Shown here in pieces: positions 1 through 8,569 of a stretch of DNA of 39,210 nucleotides; position 1 is the stretch's first letter, and the number at the start of each line of letters is the position of its first letter. The notes under the pieces are model-generated. The model had not been told where the DNA came from. It searched no databases and saw only the letters and a program-made list of their open reading frames with translations. Position numbers and translations under genes: made by a program. The DNA is from Rectinema subterraneum (lineage in GTDB: Bacteria; Spirochaetota; Spirochaetia; Treponematales; Rectinemataceae), in contig WESA01000024.1 of NCBI GenBank assembly GCA_009768935.1, positions 1-39,210 of the forward strand, given 5' to 3'.

Positions 1-473
1 TGGCAAATCCGATTTTCGTTTCGGGTGCTTTAAGCATATTCCTTGCACAGGTATTGAAAGCGATCCTCGCGTTCCTCAAGCGGCACAAACTCAAGGCTAA
101 AGAAATTGCTTTTATTATGCTCTGGAAAACGGGCGGAATGCCCTCAAGCCATTCGGCGCTGGTGGTTTCGCTGTCGGCAGCGATCGCCTTCGTTGAGGGT
201 TTCGATTCCTTGTTCGTTTTGTCATTTTTCCTGGGCCTTATTGTGATTCGGGATGCGCTGGGTGTCCGGAGATCGGCCGGTCTTCAATCGAAAGCGCTCA
301 ATATTCTGGGAAAGCAGATGTCGGAGCGTTTCAATATCGCATTCACGCCAGTAAAGGAAATCCATGGCCATCGCTGGCAGGAAGTAGTAGTGGGTGCTGT
401 TCTCGGCATGGCAGTCTCGATTCTCGTCTGCTGGAATTACATTTTTCATGCTGTATCCTCTTCATTGCAATGA
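1..473 (+). CDS. Divergent PAP2 family protein (DUF212, YuiD-like), start one base outside the window
   Basis: The frame is open from base 3 to the stop at 471-473. The first two bases are TG, so the ATG begins one base before the window and about 157 residues are encoded; an internal Met at 54 is not the start. The N-terminus reads ANPIFVSGALSIFLAQ, typical of this small membrane family. The middle holds the family signature GGMPSSHSALVVSLSAAIAF and later HRWQEVVVGAVLG, which resembles the histidine-containing acid phosphatase/haloperoxidase motifs. Several hydrophobic segments suggest an integral membrane protein. The family is related to PAP2 phosphatases, but its substrate is unknown to me. 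The next gene starts 55 bases after the stop in the same direction. Confidence 0.85.
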   Translation, partial: ANPIFVSGALSIFLAQVLKAILAFLKRHKLKAKEIAFIMLWKTGGMPSSHSALVVSLSAAIAFVEGFDSLFVLSFFLGLIVIRDALGVRRSAGLQSKALNILGKQMSERFNIAFTPVKEIHGHRWQEVVVGAVLGMAVSILVCWNYIFHAVSSSLQ

Positions 474-475
474 AG
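460..475. promoter_or_regulatory. Perfect 16-bp palindrome at the end of the PAP2-like gene
   Basis: CTTCATTGCAATGAAG is its own reverse complement. It covers the stop codon of the upstream gene and lies about 50 bases before the GH57 start. It has no loop and no T-run, so it is not a terminator. The symmetry would suit binding of a dimeric regulator, but this is inference and no family is implied. Confidence 0.3.
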
Positions 476-527
476 GAATCGTGTAGTATTACTGAGTCGA
501 CGAGGCCTTTTAGGAGAAAATTTTTCA

Positions 528-2450
528 ATGCAGAGCTTCAGAGTAGTACTGGGAATGTACAATAGCTTACCCTACAACGCATCAGACACGCTCTATGAGC
601 AAGCATATCAAGGGGCGTGGCGTCCTTTTCTCTCCGGGCTGTACAAGTTTCCTTCAATAAAGGCCGTTATTCATTTCCCCGGAAATATTTTCGCATGGAT
701 TGAACAGAATCATCCCGAATACCTGTATTTGCTCATCGAAATGGTCCGTAAAGGCCAGATTGAACTCTTAGGAGGAGGCTTTTACAGCCCGCTTGCGCCG
801 CTTGTCAGCACGCAGGACATGACGGGGCAAGTAGAAGCGCTCAGTGCATTTATCCGAAAGACGATCGGAAAGCGCCCTTCAGGAGCCTGGCTGTATGAAT
901 ATTCCTGGACTTCTTCCTTGCCCGCAATCCTTCAGAATTCCAAGATTCAGTACACATTTCTGCCGGCAGCGCAGTTCAAGGAAATAGCGCCGGAAAATCT
1001 CTCATGCCAGCCTGTGGCTTCGGAAGATCACAGGAAGATGGTTCTGATCTACCCGGCATTCGAATCGCATTCCGACGATAGCGCATTCGTTCCATATGAG
1101 GCTACCCTTTTAAAACTTCAACAGGATAACCCTCAAATCAGCGCATTCGTGATTATGGCAGATGGCAATGCCATATCAAGCACATGGGAGCGGAGCGGCC
1201 TTGAATCGCCCGATGTCTTGTTCGAGCGCAGCTTCGCGTGGTTCCAGAAAAACTGTCTTGAATATGATACGATTACCGCTTCCCAGCTCTACAAATCTTC
1301 AAAAGCGGCGCGGACAATCTATTTTGCTCAATGCTATTCAAGACGTTTCAGGGATTACTGCGAACGCATCATCCAAAAAGCTGACATTCCACGTTTTGAA
1401 TGTGTTCAAATATCGAAGCAATCGGTTGTCGATCATCCTCTTGTGCACCTGCTGTACCAAAAGCTGAATTTTGTTTCAGCAATGACCAATCTGTTCAGAG
1501 GAGACAAATCGAGAAAAAAGGCTTCGCTGGACGATATCTGGCGAGCACAAAGCGGCGAGCTGTTCTGGGTCAGCCCAACCGGAGGCATTTTGCGTTCCGA
1601 AGCCCGGCTTGGTGCCTACGCCTCGCTGATAGAAGCAGAAAAAACAATTCGCCAGAATCGTTTCCATCATTTCATGGCATATGATGATCTTGATTTTGAT
1701 GGCATCAAGGAAGTGCTCTATCAATCGTCCGTATATAATTGCTATCTGAAATCGGACAGTGCTTCGGTCGCCGAGCTCGATTCGCTGCGCACGGGAAGAA
1801 ATTATGCATGCGGCTGGAACGCGGAACATTTCTCGACCGGCTGCTTCAAAGACGAAATACGCGCTGCAGGTACTTTCGAAACACGATTATTTCCGGACTA
1901 TGAAGCATGGAATTTGGTCGAAAATGCCAAAGAATCCCTCAATGCAACATTCTACCGAGAGTTCCATGGCAAAATAGATAATCTTGGCGCTTTTTTCGGC
2001 TGCCGAAAGAGCTATCAATTCGAAAATGATTACTTCAGCATAAATTATGAACTAACCAACAAAGGAAGCAATCCATTTCCCATCCGGTTCTGCACGATTT
2101 CGGAAATCATTGCGCTGCCTTCCCTAAAAGATCATAAGGTACAAACGCTTGCGCATCGCCAATCCCGGCAATTGCCGGCCGATCAATCTTTTGCTGCCGA
2201 CGCAATTGATGGTGTGGAGATAGGAGATGTGCTCGGTGCGGAAAAGATGATTATTCGATCCGATAATCCTTTTTCGCTGGACGGAGTTCCCAATTTCGCC
2301 GAAAGTCCGAAAGATGGCCGCTTTATTACAGAAAAGGAAGCACAAGATGCACGGATTTTCGAAGGCTTCACATTGACCATCGGCTGGGATTTTTCACTTC
2401 CTCCTGAAGGGACAGTGCTATTTTCGGTTTCAGTGCATATTGAACACTGA
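528..2450 (+). CDS. Glycoside hydrolase family 57 protein (alpha-amylase / 4-alpha-glucanotransferase type)
   Basis: 640 residues, close to the length of GH57 4-alpha-glucanotransferases with C-terminal DUF1925/DUF1926-like regions. The N-terminal half is the GH57 barrel. The motif GAWLYEYSW (119-127) carries the presumed catalytic nucleophile Glu124. FVIMADGNA (207-215) carries Asp212, at the position of the catalytic acid. These match in position what I recall for the Thermococcus enzyme (Glu123/Asp214). The segment ELLGGGFYSPLAPL (80-93) is also family-typical. No signal peptide is seen, so it probably acts on alpha-glucans in the cytoplasm. An AGGAG box lies at 512-516. Amylase and transferase activity cannot be separated from sequence alone. 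I recall a related 'alpha-amylase 1' in T. pallidum. Confidence 0.85.
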   Translation: MQSFRVVLGMYNSLPYNASDTLYEQAYQGAWRPFLSGLYKFPSIKAVIHFPGNIFAWIEQNHPEYLYLLIEMVRKGQIELLGGGFYSPLAPLVSTQDMTGQVEALSAFIRKTIGKRPSGAWLYEYSWTSSLPAILQNSKIQYTFLPAAQFKEIAPENLSCQPVASEDHRKMVLIYPAFESHSDDSAFVPYEATLLKLQQDNPQISAFVIMADGNAISSTWERSGLESPDVLFERSFAWFQKNCLEYDTITASQLYKSSKAARTIYFAQCYSRRFRDYCERIIQKADIPRFECVQISKQSVVDHPLVHLLYQKLNFVSAMTNLFRGDKSRKKASLDDIWRAQSGELFWVSPTGGILRSEARLGAYASLIEAEKTIRQNRFHHFMAYDDLDFDGIKEVLYQSSVYNCYLKSDSASVAELDSLRTGRNYACGWNAEHFSTGCFKDEIRAAGTFETRLFPDYEAWNLVENAKESLNATFYREFHGKIDNLGAFFGCRKSYQFENDYFSINYELTNKGSNPFPIRFCTISEIIALPSLKDHKVQTLAHRQSRQLPADQSFAADAIDGVEIGDVLGAEKMIIRSDNPFSLDGVPNFAESPKDGRFITEKEAQDARIFEGFTLTIGWDFSLPPEGTVLFSVSVHIEH

Positions 2451-2481
2451 GCGCGTCTTGCTTTTCGATGTCAAAGGGGTC

Positions 2482-2511
2482 TTGTAGATTGAAAGCGATT
2501 TTCTTTACAAT
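2482..2511 (+). promoter_or_regulatory. Candidate promoter for murC, nearly leaderless
   Basis: TTGTAG at 2482-2487 and TACAAT at 2506-2511 are separated by 18 bases. Transcription would begin near 2518, three bases before the murC ATG at 2521. No strong Shine-Dalgarno box is visible in between, only GGTG at 2513-2516. The -10 box is 5/6 to consensus and the -35 box is weak. Confidence 0.35.
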
Positions 2512-2520
2512 TGGTGCAAT

Positions 2521-4092
2521 ATGGAATTGAAGCAGTTCCCTTCAAATCTCTATGGCCTGCAAATTCATCTCGTAGGAGCTAAAGGCACTGGGATGACTGC
2601 CCTCGCTGAAATTCTTCATAGCCGCGGTGCACTCCTCACTGGCAGTGATGTGCCCGATGTTTTCTATACGGACAGCATTCTCCGCGCGCTGAATGTGAAA
2701 TTGTTCGAGAATTTTGACGCAAAGCATATTCCGGATGCATGTGATCTAGTTATTTACTCTGCTGCATATTCTCGCGATGCAAATCCGGAACTCAAAGCCG
2801 CCGCGGCACACAACATCCCGATATACAGCTACCCTGAAGTGTTGGGAGCCCTTTCTCTGCACAGCACATCGGCAGGGATCGCCGGAGTGCATGGAAAGAC
2901 CACGACAACCGCGCTCACCGGCATTCTAATGGAAGCCTTGTCGATGCCCGCGACTGTCCTTGCTGGTTCTGCGATCTCCAATTTTAACAATCGATGTACC
3001 CTTATTCAGGGAGATACTTACTTCATTGCAGAAACATGCGAGTACCGCAAACATTTTCTCAATTTCAAGCCTTCCTGGATTGTGCTTACTTCTGTAGAGA
3101 GCGATCACCAGGATTATTTTCCGACCTATGAAAGCATACGCGATGCCTTCGTTGAGTATGTTCTGTCTCTTCCCTCGGGCGGGACACTGATTTTTTGTGC
3201 CGATGAAAAAGGCGCAACTGAAGTTGCAGACATTGCCCTACAACAAAGGAAAGACATCAATTTTGTTGAGTATGGTTTTTCAGCTCAAGGAAAATGGAAA
3301 ATTCGCTCCTTGCGGACACTCGCAGGAACAAATACTTTTATTACAGGGAATTATCCTGTAGACATTTCGCTTCATGTGCCGGGGCAGCATCTGGTTCTGG
3401 ACGCAGTTGCGGCGCTTGCGCTTGCTGACTCGATTTTCAAGGCTGAAACATCTCGCGATATCGAACCTCATGAATGGAAAATGATGGCAAACGCATTATC
3501 GTCCTTCCGCGGATCGAAGCGCCGAAGCGAAGTAGTTGGTGAATATGGGGGGATCCTGATCATAGACGATTACGGGCATCACCCGACTGCAATTGCTGCA
3601 ACTATAGAAGGAATAAAGAAGTTCTGGCCTCATCGCCGCCTTGTTGTAGATTTTATGTCGCATACCTACACCAGGACAATCGCCCTGCAGGATGCTTTTG
3701 TCGCTGCGCTCGATCAAGCCGACGCTGTCGTGATGCACAAGATCTATGCCTCTGCGCGCGAACAACCGATTCAGGATTTCGATGGCCAGAAATTGTTCCA
3801 GAAGCTGTGCGAAAGGCGCAAGGATCTTGATCTGCTTGTACCGGATGATAGTCATTTAGCAGCGACTTCGATCGGTCATGGCGAAAGCACCTTGCGAGCG
3901 CGGACAGGATTTGCGCTGTACACAGAAGAGCCGCTCGATGCGCTGCCAATGCTAGAAAAAAAATTGAAGCCAGGTGATATTTTTCTAACAATGGGCGCTG
4001 GAGACAACTGGAAATTGGGCAGAGCTCTTGCAGAACTTCTTGAAAACAAAAAAGCCATTAAGCACGGACCTGAAAGGAAGCACACGGAATGA
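2521..4092 (+). CDS. murC: UDP-N-acetylmuramate--L-alanine ligase (MurC)
   Basis: ATP-dependent ligase that adds the first L-alanine to UDP-MurNAc in cytoplasmic peptidoglycan precursor synthesis. The 523 residues follow the Mur ligase plan. An N-terminal Rossmann-like domain has VGAKGTGM (18-25). The central ATPase domain has VHGKTTTT (123-130) and later SVESDHQDYFP. The C-terminal domain has FRGSKRRSE and DDYGHHPTA (about 350-358). DDYGHHPT and the ESDH motif fit MurC better than the recycling ligase Mpl, which is the main alternative. It is somewhat longer than the usual 450-490 residues. Its stop overlaps the yicC start (ATGA), so the two are probably translationally coupled. Confidence 0.87.
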   Translation: MELKQFPSNLYGLQIHLVGAKGTGMTALAEILHSRGALLTGSDVPDVFYTDSILRALNVKLFENFDAKHIPDACDLVIYSAAYSRDANPELKAAAAHNIPIYSYPEVLGALSLHSTSAGIAGVHGKTTTTALTGILMEALSMPATVLAGSAISNFNNRCTLIQGDTYFIAETCEYRKHFLNFKPSWIVLTSVESDHQDYFPTYESIRDAFVEYVLSLPSGGTLIFCADEKGATEVADIALQQRKDINFVEYGFSAQGKWKIRSLRTLAGTNTFITGNYPVDISLHVPGQHLVLDAVAALALADSIFKAETSRDIEPHEWKMMANALSSFRGSKRRSEVVGEYGGILIIDDYGHHPTAIAATIEGIKKFWPHRRLVVDFMSHTYTRTIALQDAFVAALDQADAVVMHKIYASAREQPIQDFDGQKLFQKLCERRKDLDLLVPDDSHLAATSIGHGESTLRARTGFALYTEEPLDALPMLEKKLKPGDIFLTMGAGDNWKLGRALAELLENKKAIKHGPERKHTE

Positions 4093-4955
4093 AGAGCATG
4101 ACGGGATTTGCGCATCGAACAATCTCCGCAAAAGGATTTCTGGGAAGCATTACGCTGAAATCATACAATAACCGCTTTTTTGACTTGTCGCTTTCCATTC
4201 CGGCTTCGGCTTCAGGAATCGAACCGAATATACGCGAATTTCTTGGTTCGAGGATATCGAGGGGAAAAATCGAGTGCACTCTCAGGTTGAAAAAGACAGA
4301 AGCGACCCTTGATGACATCACAATGAATTTCCAGTCAGCAAAAACCCTCACCGAACAGCTTCGCAACCTTGCACTAGCCTGCGGCTTAAATGATACGCCT
4401 TCGCTCGATGTGCTCACGCGCTTCCCCGGCGTCATCGAGCTGAATACTGATATCGATGAATCGGAATTATGGCAGATTTTGTTCCCGACCATGGAAGAAA
4501 CATGGCGAGAATTCGAAGAAAGCAGAATAAGAGAAGGCCTTGCGACGCAGCAAAACATTACAAACCAGATGAACAGGTTTACATCGAAACTCGACGAAAT
4601 AGAACAGAACGCAGGCCAGCTCGAACAGCTTGTGCACGACCAGATAACCGCCAGATTCAAAGAATTGCTTGGAGATAACTACGATGAAAGCCGGGTCTTG
4701 CAGGAATTGGCAGTGCAACTGGTGCGGCTCACCATAAACGAAGAGATTCAGCGCCTGAAAGCGCACATCTCGGCTTTTAAGGCAATTGCTGCCGAGCCCT
4801 CTTGCGGCAAAAAACTGGATTTTCTCTGCCAGGAAATGAACAGGGAAGTCAACACAATCGGATCGAAGAACATGCTCGTCGCCGTTTCTCTGGCGGTCGT
4901 TGAGATGAAAGACGCGCTCGAAAACATCAGAGAGCAGCTCAGGAATGTGGAGTGA
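4089..4955 (+). CDS. yicC: YicC family protein (DUF1732), putative endoribonuclease
   Basis: 288 residues beginning MKSMTGFAHRT, the hallmark N-terminus of YicC. The C-terminal DUF1732 domain is clear: LTINEEIQRLKAHISAF, then LDFLCQEMNREVNTIGSK and VVEMKDALENIREQLRNVE at the very end. YicC proteins are reported to be RNA endonucleases acting on small RNAs. AAAGGAAG at 4073-4080 supports the start. It overlaps murC by 4 bases and the next reading frame starts 8 bases downstream. In many bacteria yicC is followed by gmk; here a CMP-kinase-like gene takes that place. Confidence 0.92.
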   Translation: MKSMTGFAHRTISAKGFLGSITLKSYNNRFFDLSLSIPASASGIEPNIREFLGSRISRGKIECTLRLKKTEATLDDITMNFQSAKTLTEQLRNLALACGLNDTPSLDVLTRFPGVIELNTDIDESELWQILFPTMEETWREFEESRIREGLATQQNITNQMNRFTSKLDEIEQNAGQLEQLVHDQITARFKELLGDNYDESRVLQELAVQLVRLTINEEIQRLKAHISAFKAIAAEPSCGKKLDFLCQEMNREVNTIGSKNMLVAVSLAVVEMKDALENIREQLRNVE

Positions 4956-4962
4956 TCGCGCT

Positions 4963-5508
4963 ATGGGAATAATTGCGATTTCAGGAAAGTCGGGGTGCGG
5001 AAATACAACTGTGTCGCGCATGGTCGCTGACAGGCTCGGATATACACCTGTAAATTACACATTTCGGACAATGGCAGCCGAAATGGGCATGCCTCTGGAA
5101 GAGCTGTTCAGAAAAGCGCAAGAAAGCCTTGAATATGACCGAAAGCTCGATGAGCATCAAACCATGCTCGCCCGAAAAGGCAACACAGTCATAGGCTCCC
5201 GTCTTGCAATGTGGATGGTGCCTGAAGCCGATCTGAAAGTATATCTCAAAGCAAGCCCTTCGGTCCGCGTAAGCAGGATTTTTGCGCGGGAGGGTGGAGA
5301 CAGAAAAGAAATCGAACGCTTCACACTCGAGCGAGATGCAAGAGACAGACAGCGCTATCTAGCTCTCTACAATATCGATATCGATGATGTATCGGTTGCT
5401 CATTTAGTCATCGATACCGAGCGATGGTCAGCATCCCAGGTGGCTGACATCATAATAGATGCCTATAACATTTCTCTATACGGGGAACAGCATGGAAAAA
5501 TCAGATGA
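4963..5508 (+). CDS. Archaeal-type cytidylate kinase-like protein with an altered P-loop
   Basis: About 181 residues. I chose ATG 4963 (MGIIAISGKSG) over 4945 because GGAG at 4949-4952 is well spaced for 4963, whereas AGGA abuts 4945. The body resembles archaeal CMP kinases: FRTMAAEMGMPLEEL, then LDEHQTMLARKGNTVIGSRLAMWMV, ADLKVYLKASPSVRVSRI and RYLALYNIDIDDVS ending VIDTERW. In the P-loop GKSGCGNTT (residues 8-16) the invariant lysine before the Thr pair is Asn, while a Lys sits at the second position. ATP binding may therefore be atypical, or the protein may have lost kinase activity. A normal bacterial Cmk is encoded at 17674, so this is not the only candidate CMP kinase. It overlaps the following SDR gene by 17 bases. 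Confidence 0.75.
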   Translation: MGIIAISGKSGCGNTTVSRMVADRLGYTPVNYTFRTMAAEMGMPLEELFRKAQESLEYDRKLDEHQTMLARKGNTVIGSRLAMWMVPEADLKVYLKASPSVRVSRIFAREGGDRKEIERFTLERDARDRQRYLALYNIDIDDVSVAHLVIDTERWSASQVADIIIDAYNISLYGEQHGKIR

Positions 5509-6310
5509 CAGGCCTGTCGCATTGGTGACAGGAGCCACGAGCGGCCTCGGTCTTGCTATCGCACAATCATTCATAGATGCAGGTTTTATCGTATTTGGAG
5601 CAGGCAGAAGGCAGAATCCTGAAAACCTGCCCGCCGGACTCATCTATGTCCGCACCGATGTCACCTCAAATGATTCGGTTGAGGAATGCAGAAACTACAT
5701 TCTTTCGAATGCTGGACGTATCGATGTTCTTGTATGCGGAGCAGGCTCAGGCATCAGCGGCTCAATTGAAGACACGCCAATATCCGAAGCGCAAGCCCAG
5801 CTCGATGTCAATTTTTTCGGGGTTGTGAGAACAGTTCAGGCTTTTCTTCCCGCAATGCGGCAGCAGAAAAGCGGCAAAATCATTGTAATTGGCTCTATTG
5901 CGGGAAGGATAGGCATGCCGTTTCAGGCCTTTTATTCTGCGAGCAAATTTGCGCTCGAAGGTTTTGTTGAATCTTTGCGTCATGAAATACGAGCGTTCAA
6001 TATTCAGGCATGCATCGTGGAGCCTGGGGATTTCAGAACCGGATTCACAAGCGCGCGGCGCAAGCTGGTGCGCCCGGGGAGCGCCTATACAAGCCAGTTT
6101 GAAAAGGCTATTGGCGTCCAGGAGCATGATGAATTGCACGGGGCACTTCCTGCGCTGGCTGGCAAAAGGATCGTGCAATTGGCGAGCGCGCGCAGCTTGC
6201 CAGTCCGGGTAACCATTGGGCCTCTTTTCGAGCGCTTTGCAGTCTGGGTCAGACGAATCCTTCCTGACAGTTGGTTTGAAGCTTTTTATAAAATCTATTA
6301 CAAGCTCTAG
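5492..6310 (+). CDS. Short-chain dehydrogenase/reductase (SDR), substrate unknown
   Basis: 272 residues from ATG 5492, preceded by GGGGA at 5482-5486; an in-frame ATG at 5459 lies deep inside the previous gene. Classical SDR features are the cofactor motif TGATSGLG (13-20), Ser135 in IGSIAGRIG, and YSASK with Tyr148 and Lys152. The usual NNAG motif is replaced by VCGAGSG (81-87). GAGRRQ after strand 2 suggests NADP(H), by analogy. The C-terminus is basic and aromatic (RRILPDSWFEAFYKIYYKL) and could be membrane-associated. The overlap with the CMP-kinase-like gene suggests the same operon, but nothing points to a specific substrate. Confidence 0.82.
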   Translation: MEKSDDRPVALVTGATSGLGLAIAQSFIDAGFIVFGAGRRQNPENLPAGLIYVRTDVTSNDSVEECRNYILSNAGRIDVLVCGAGSGISGSIEDTPISEAQAQLDVNFFGVVRTVQAFLPAMRQQKSGKIIVIGSIAGRIGMPFQAFYSASKFALEGFVESLRHEIRAFNIQACIVEPGDFRTGFTSARRKLVRPGSAYTSQFEKAIGVQEHDELHGALPALAGKRIVQLASARSLPVRVTIGPLFERFAVWVRRILPDSWFEAFYKIYYKL

Positions 6311-6377
6311 GCCTCGCGGCAAAAGCAAATCTGCAGTATGATAGTCCTCGGAACATGAAGTGGAAAGGAGCGCCTCC

Positions 6378-7415
6378 ATGGGAATTGAAAAAAAGCATTT
6401 CGGTACACTTGCAAGCGGCGAAGATGTTTCTCTCTACGTGCTGAAAGCTGGCGATTTTCTCGCTGCATTCACCGATTATGGGGCGACATGGGTCAGCTTC
6501 ATCATGCCAGATGCGCATGGCAGCTTCGATGATATTCTTCTTGGGTTTTCGACGCTTTCCGGATATGCGGGCAAACATCCGTATTTTGGTTCAACAGTAG
6601 GGCGCTTTGCGAACAGAATCGGCGGTGCAAGATTTGAACTTGATGGCAAGGAATACAAGCTGTGGGCCAACAACAACCGAAATCATCTGCACGGCGGCAG
6701 GCGCGGTTTTGACAAATATTTATGGAATGGAGAATTGTCATCAATTTCAGGCGATCCTGCCCTCATGCTGACGCGAGAAAGCCCCGATGGCGAAGAAGGA
6801 TATCCTGGAACACTGGCAGTAGAATTAACCGTGAGCCTTTCGCCGTCTGGAAGTCTGCGCTTACGCTATCAAGCAAAAACAGACAAAAAAACCCTGGTCA
6901 GCCTCACAAATCATGCCTATTTCAACCTTGCTGGCGAAGGCAATGGCACGATTCTTGATCACGAGCTTTTGATGCACTCAAGCATGTATCTTCCCGTGGA
7001 CAGCGAATTGATCCCGACAGGCGCAATTGCTTCTGTTGATGGCACTCCGCTGGATTTCCGGACGATGAAACCGATCGGGAAGGAAATCAGGAATGCAAAT
7101 GATGGTTTTGATTTCTGCTTTATCATAGACAAAGAATATTCGCCTCTCAAACCTTTTGCTGAAATAAGGGAGCCCAAGTCTGGCCGAATAATGACCGCAG
7201 CGACAACCTTGCCGGCTGTGCAATTCTATACAGGCAATAATCTGAATGGCATAGCTGGCAAGCGCGGCTCTGTCTACGATCGGCATTCCGCTTTCTGCCT
7301 TGAGACCGAAATGTACCCGGATTCTCCACATCATCCAAACTTTCCCTCTGCCTTTCTCCTGCCTGGAGAAAAGTGGGAGCATGAGACTATATATAATTTT
7401 AGTGTAATGAAATAA
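6378..7415 (+). CDS. galM: Aldose 1-epimerase (galactose mutarotase)
   Basis: 345 residues. ATG 6378 is preceded by AAAGGAG (6364-6370); the in-frame ATG at 6360 lies upstream of this box. It interconverts alpha and beta anomers of aldoses such as galactose and glucose. Family motifs are GSTVGRFANRI (71-81), NHLHGG with the catalytic-region His105, SLTNHAYFNLAG with His179, and FCLETEMYPDSPHHPNFPS with the catalytic base Glu309. No signal peptide is seen, so it is probably cytoplasmic. It is 67 bases after the SDR gene and may have its own promoter; TATGAT lies at 6337-6342 but I see no convincing -35 box. Together with the GH57 gene it hints at glucan and galactoside use. Confidence 0.92.
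   Translation: MGIEKKHFGTLASGEDVSLYVLKAGDFLAAFTDYGATWVSFIMPDAHGSFDDILLGFSTLSGYAGKHPYFGSTVGRFANRIGGARFELDGKEYKLWANNNRNHLHGGRRGFDKYLWNGELSSISGDPALMLTRESPDGEEGYPGTLAVELTVSLSPSGSLRLRYQAKTDKKTLVSLTNHAYFNLAGEGNGTILDHELLMHSSMYLPVDSELIPTGAIASVDGTPLDFRTMKPIGKEIRNANDGFDFCFIIDKEYSPLKPFAEIREPKSGRIMTAATTLPAVQFYTGNNLNGIAGKRGSVYDRHSAFCLETEMYPDSPHHPNFPSAFLLPGEKWEHETIYNFSVMK
7392..7397 (+). promoter_or_regulatory. Consensus -10 hexamer upstream of prfB
   Basis: A perfect TATAAT lies inside the last codons of galM, 41 bases before the prfB start. I see no matching -35 hexamer at the expected distance, so this may be only AT-rich coding sequence. Confidence 0.25.
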
Positions 7416-7437
7416 ATAGATATTGGAGGAGTTAGAA

Positions 7438-8569
7438 ATGCTGGAAGATCTCGCAAAACCGATTCAGGATCTAAAAGAGGAAATTATCGATATTTGGGGG
7501 CGTCTTTGACGCAGCCGCTATAGAAGAAAAAATTCGCAGCAAAGAAGCACAAACATCAGAGACAGACTTCTGGTCGGATCAGAATCGAGCTAAAAGAGTG
7601 CTCGCCGAAATAAAAACCCTGAAAGAGCGCCTGGAGTCATGGAAAAAACTGCACGACGACATTCTCGGGCTCGAGGAAATGTACGAGCTTGTTCGGGATG
7701 AAGGGCATCAGGACATGGAGGGGGAACTGCTTGCAAATCTCAATGATATCAGAAATCGTTTCGATAAAGCGCTGATCCTGGAGCTCCTGTCCGGAGAAGC
7801 AGACCGAAATGATGCTTTTTTGACCATTCATGCAGGATCAGGCGGTACTGAAGCTTGCGACTGGGCGAGCATGCTGTATCGCATGTATACGCGATGGGCG
7901 GAGAGGCACGACTTCAAAGTAGAAACTCTGGATTTTCTTGAAGCAGAAGGCGGCATAAAATCCGTAACAATTCAGATATCGGGTGAGTATGCATATGGCT
8001 ATCTCAAAGGCGAAACGGGCGTCCACAGATTGGTAAGAATTTCACCTTTCGATGCAAACGCGCGCAGGCATACCTCTTTCGCTTCTGTGTCGGTGATGCC
8101 AGTGCTCGATGACTCCATAGAAATTGATATACGACCTGAAGATATTCGAATCGATACCTATCGGGCAGGCGGCGCCGGCGGCCAGAAAGTCAATAAAACC
8201 GACTCTGCGGTGCGGATTACCCACCTGGCAACCGGCATTGTCGTGACATGCCAAAATGAACGCAGCCAGTACAAGAACAAGGATGTCGCAATGAGCATCC
8301 TCAAGTCGAGGCTGTACGAATATTACAAAGCCGAGCGCGACAAAGAGACAGCCAAGTTTGCCGGCGAAAAAAAGGAAATCGCATGGGGTTCTCAAATCAG
8401 ATCCTATGTATTCCAGCCTTATACTATGGTAAAGGATCACCGGAACAAATTTTCGGTCGGAAATGTCCAGGCAGTAATGGATGGTGATATTGATCCTTTC
8501 CTTGATGCCTATCTTCATTGGCAGTGGAAAGGTGGAACCATCGTCGAAGGAGAAGATGAAGACATTTAA
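7438..8569 (+). CDS. prfB: Peptide chain release factor 2 (RF2), expressed by programmed +1 frameshift
   Basis: Class I release factor that reads UGA and UAA stop codons. Translation starts at ATG 7438 after a GGAGG box, runs 23 codons to CTT at 7504-7506, meets an in-frame TGA at 7507-7509, and continues in the +1 frame from GAC at 7508. The join 7438-7506 plus 7508-8569 gives 376 residues. The reading motif SPF (about 202-204) identifies RF2 rather than RF1, and AGGAGGQKVNK carries the GGQ (247-249) that triggers peptide release. VTCQNERSQYKNK is also conserved. The last 14 bases overlap the next gene. A simple ORF finder would miss the first part and call a truncated protein starting near 7598. 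Confidence 0.95.
7496..7510 (+). promoter_or_regulatory. Programmed +1 frameshift site of prfB
   Basis: A purine-rich Shine-Dalgarno-like GGGGG (7496-7500) is followed by CGT, the slippery CTT, and TGA C. This matches the classical layout of the E. coli site, including the short spacing to the slippery codon. RF2 shortage slows reading of the UGA and favours the shift, giving autoregulation. Confidence 0.93.

Noticed and set aside
2521..4092. Mpl (murein tripeptide ligase) instead of MurC
   Set aside because: The DDYGHHPT and ESDH motifs are MurC-like; Mpl usually has DDFAHHPT. Kept as the minor alternative.
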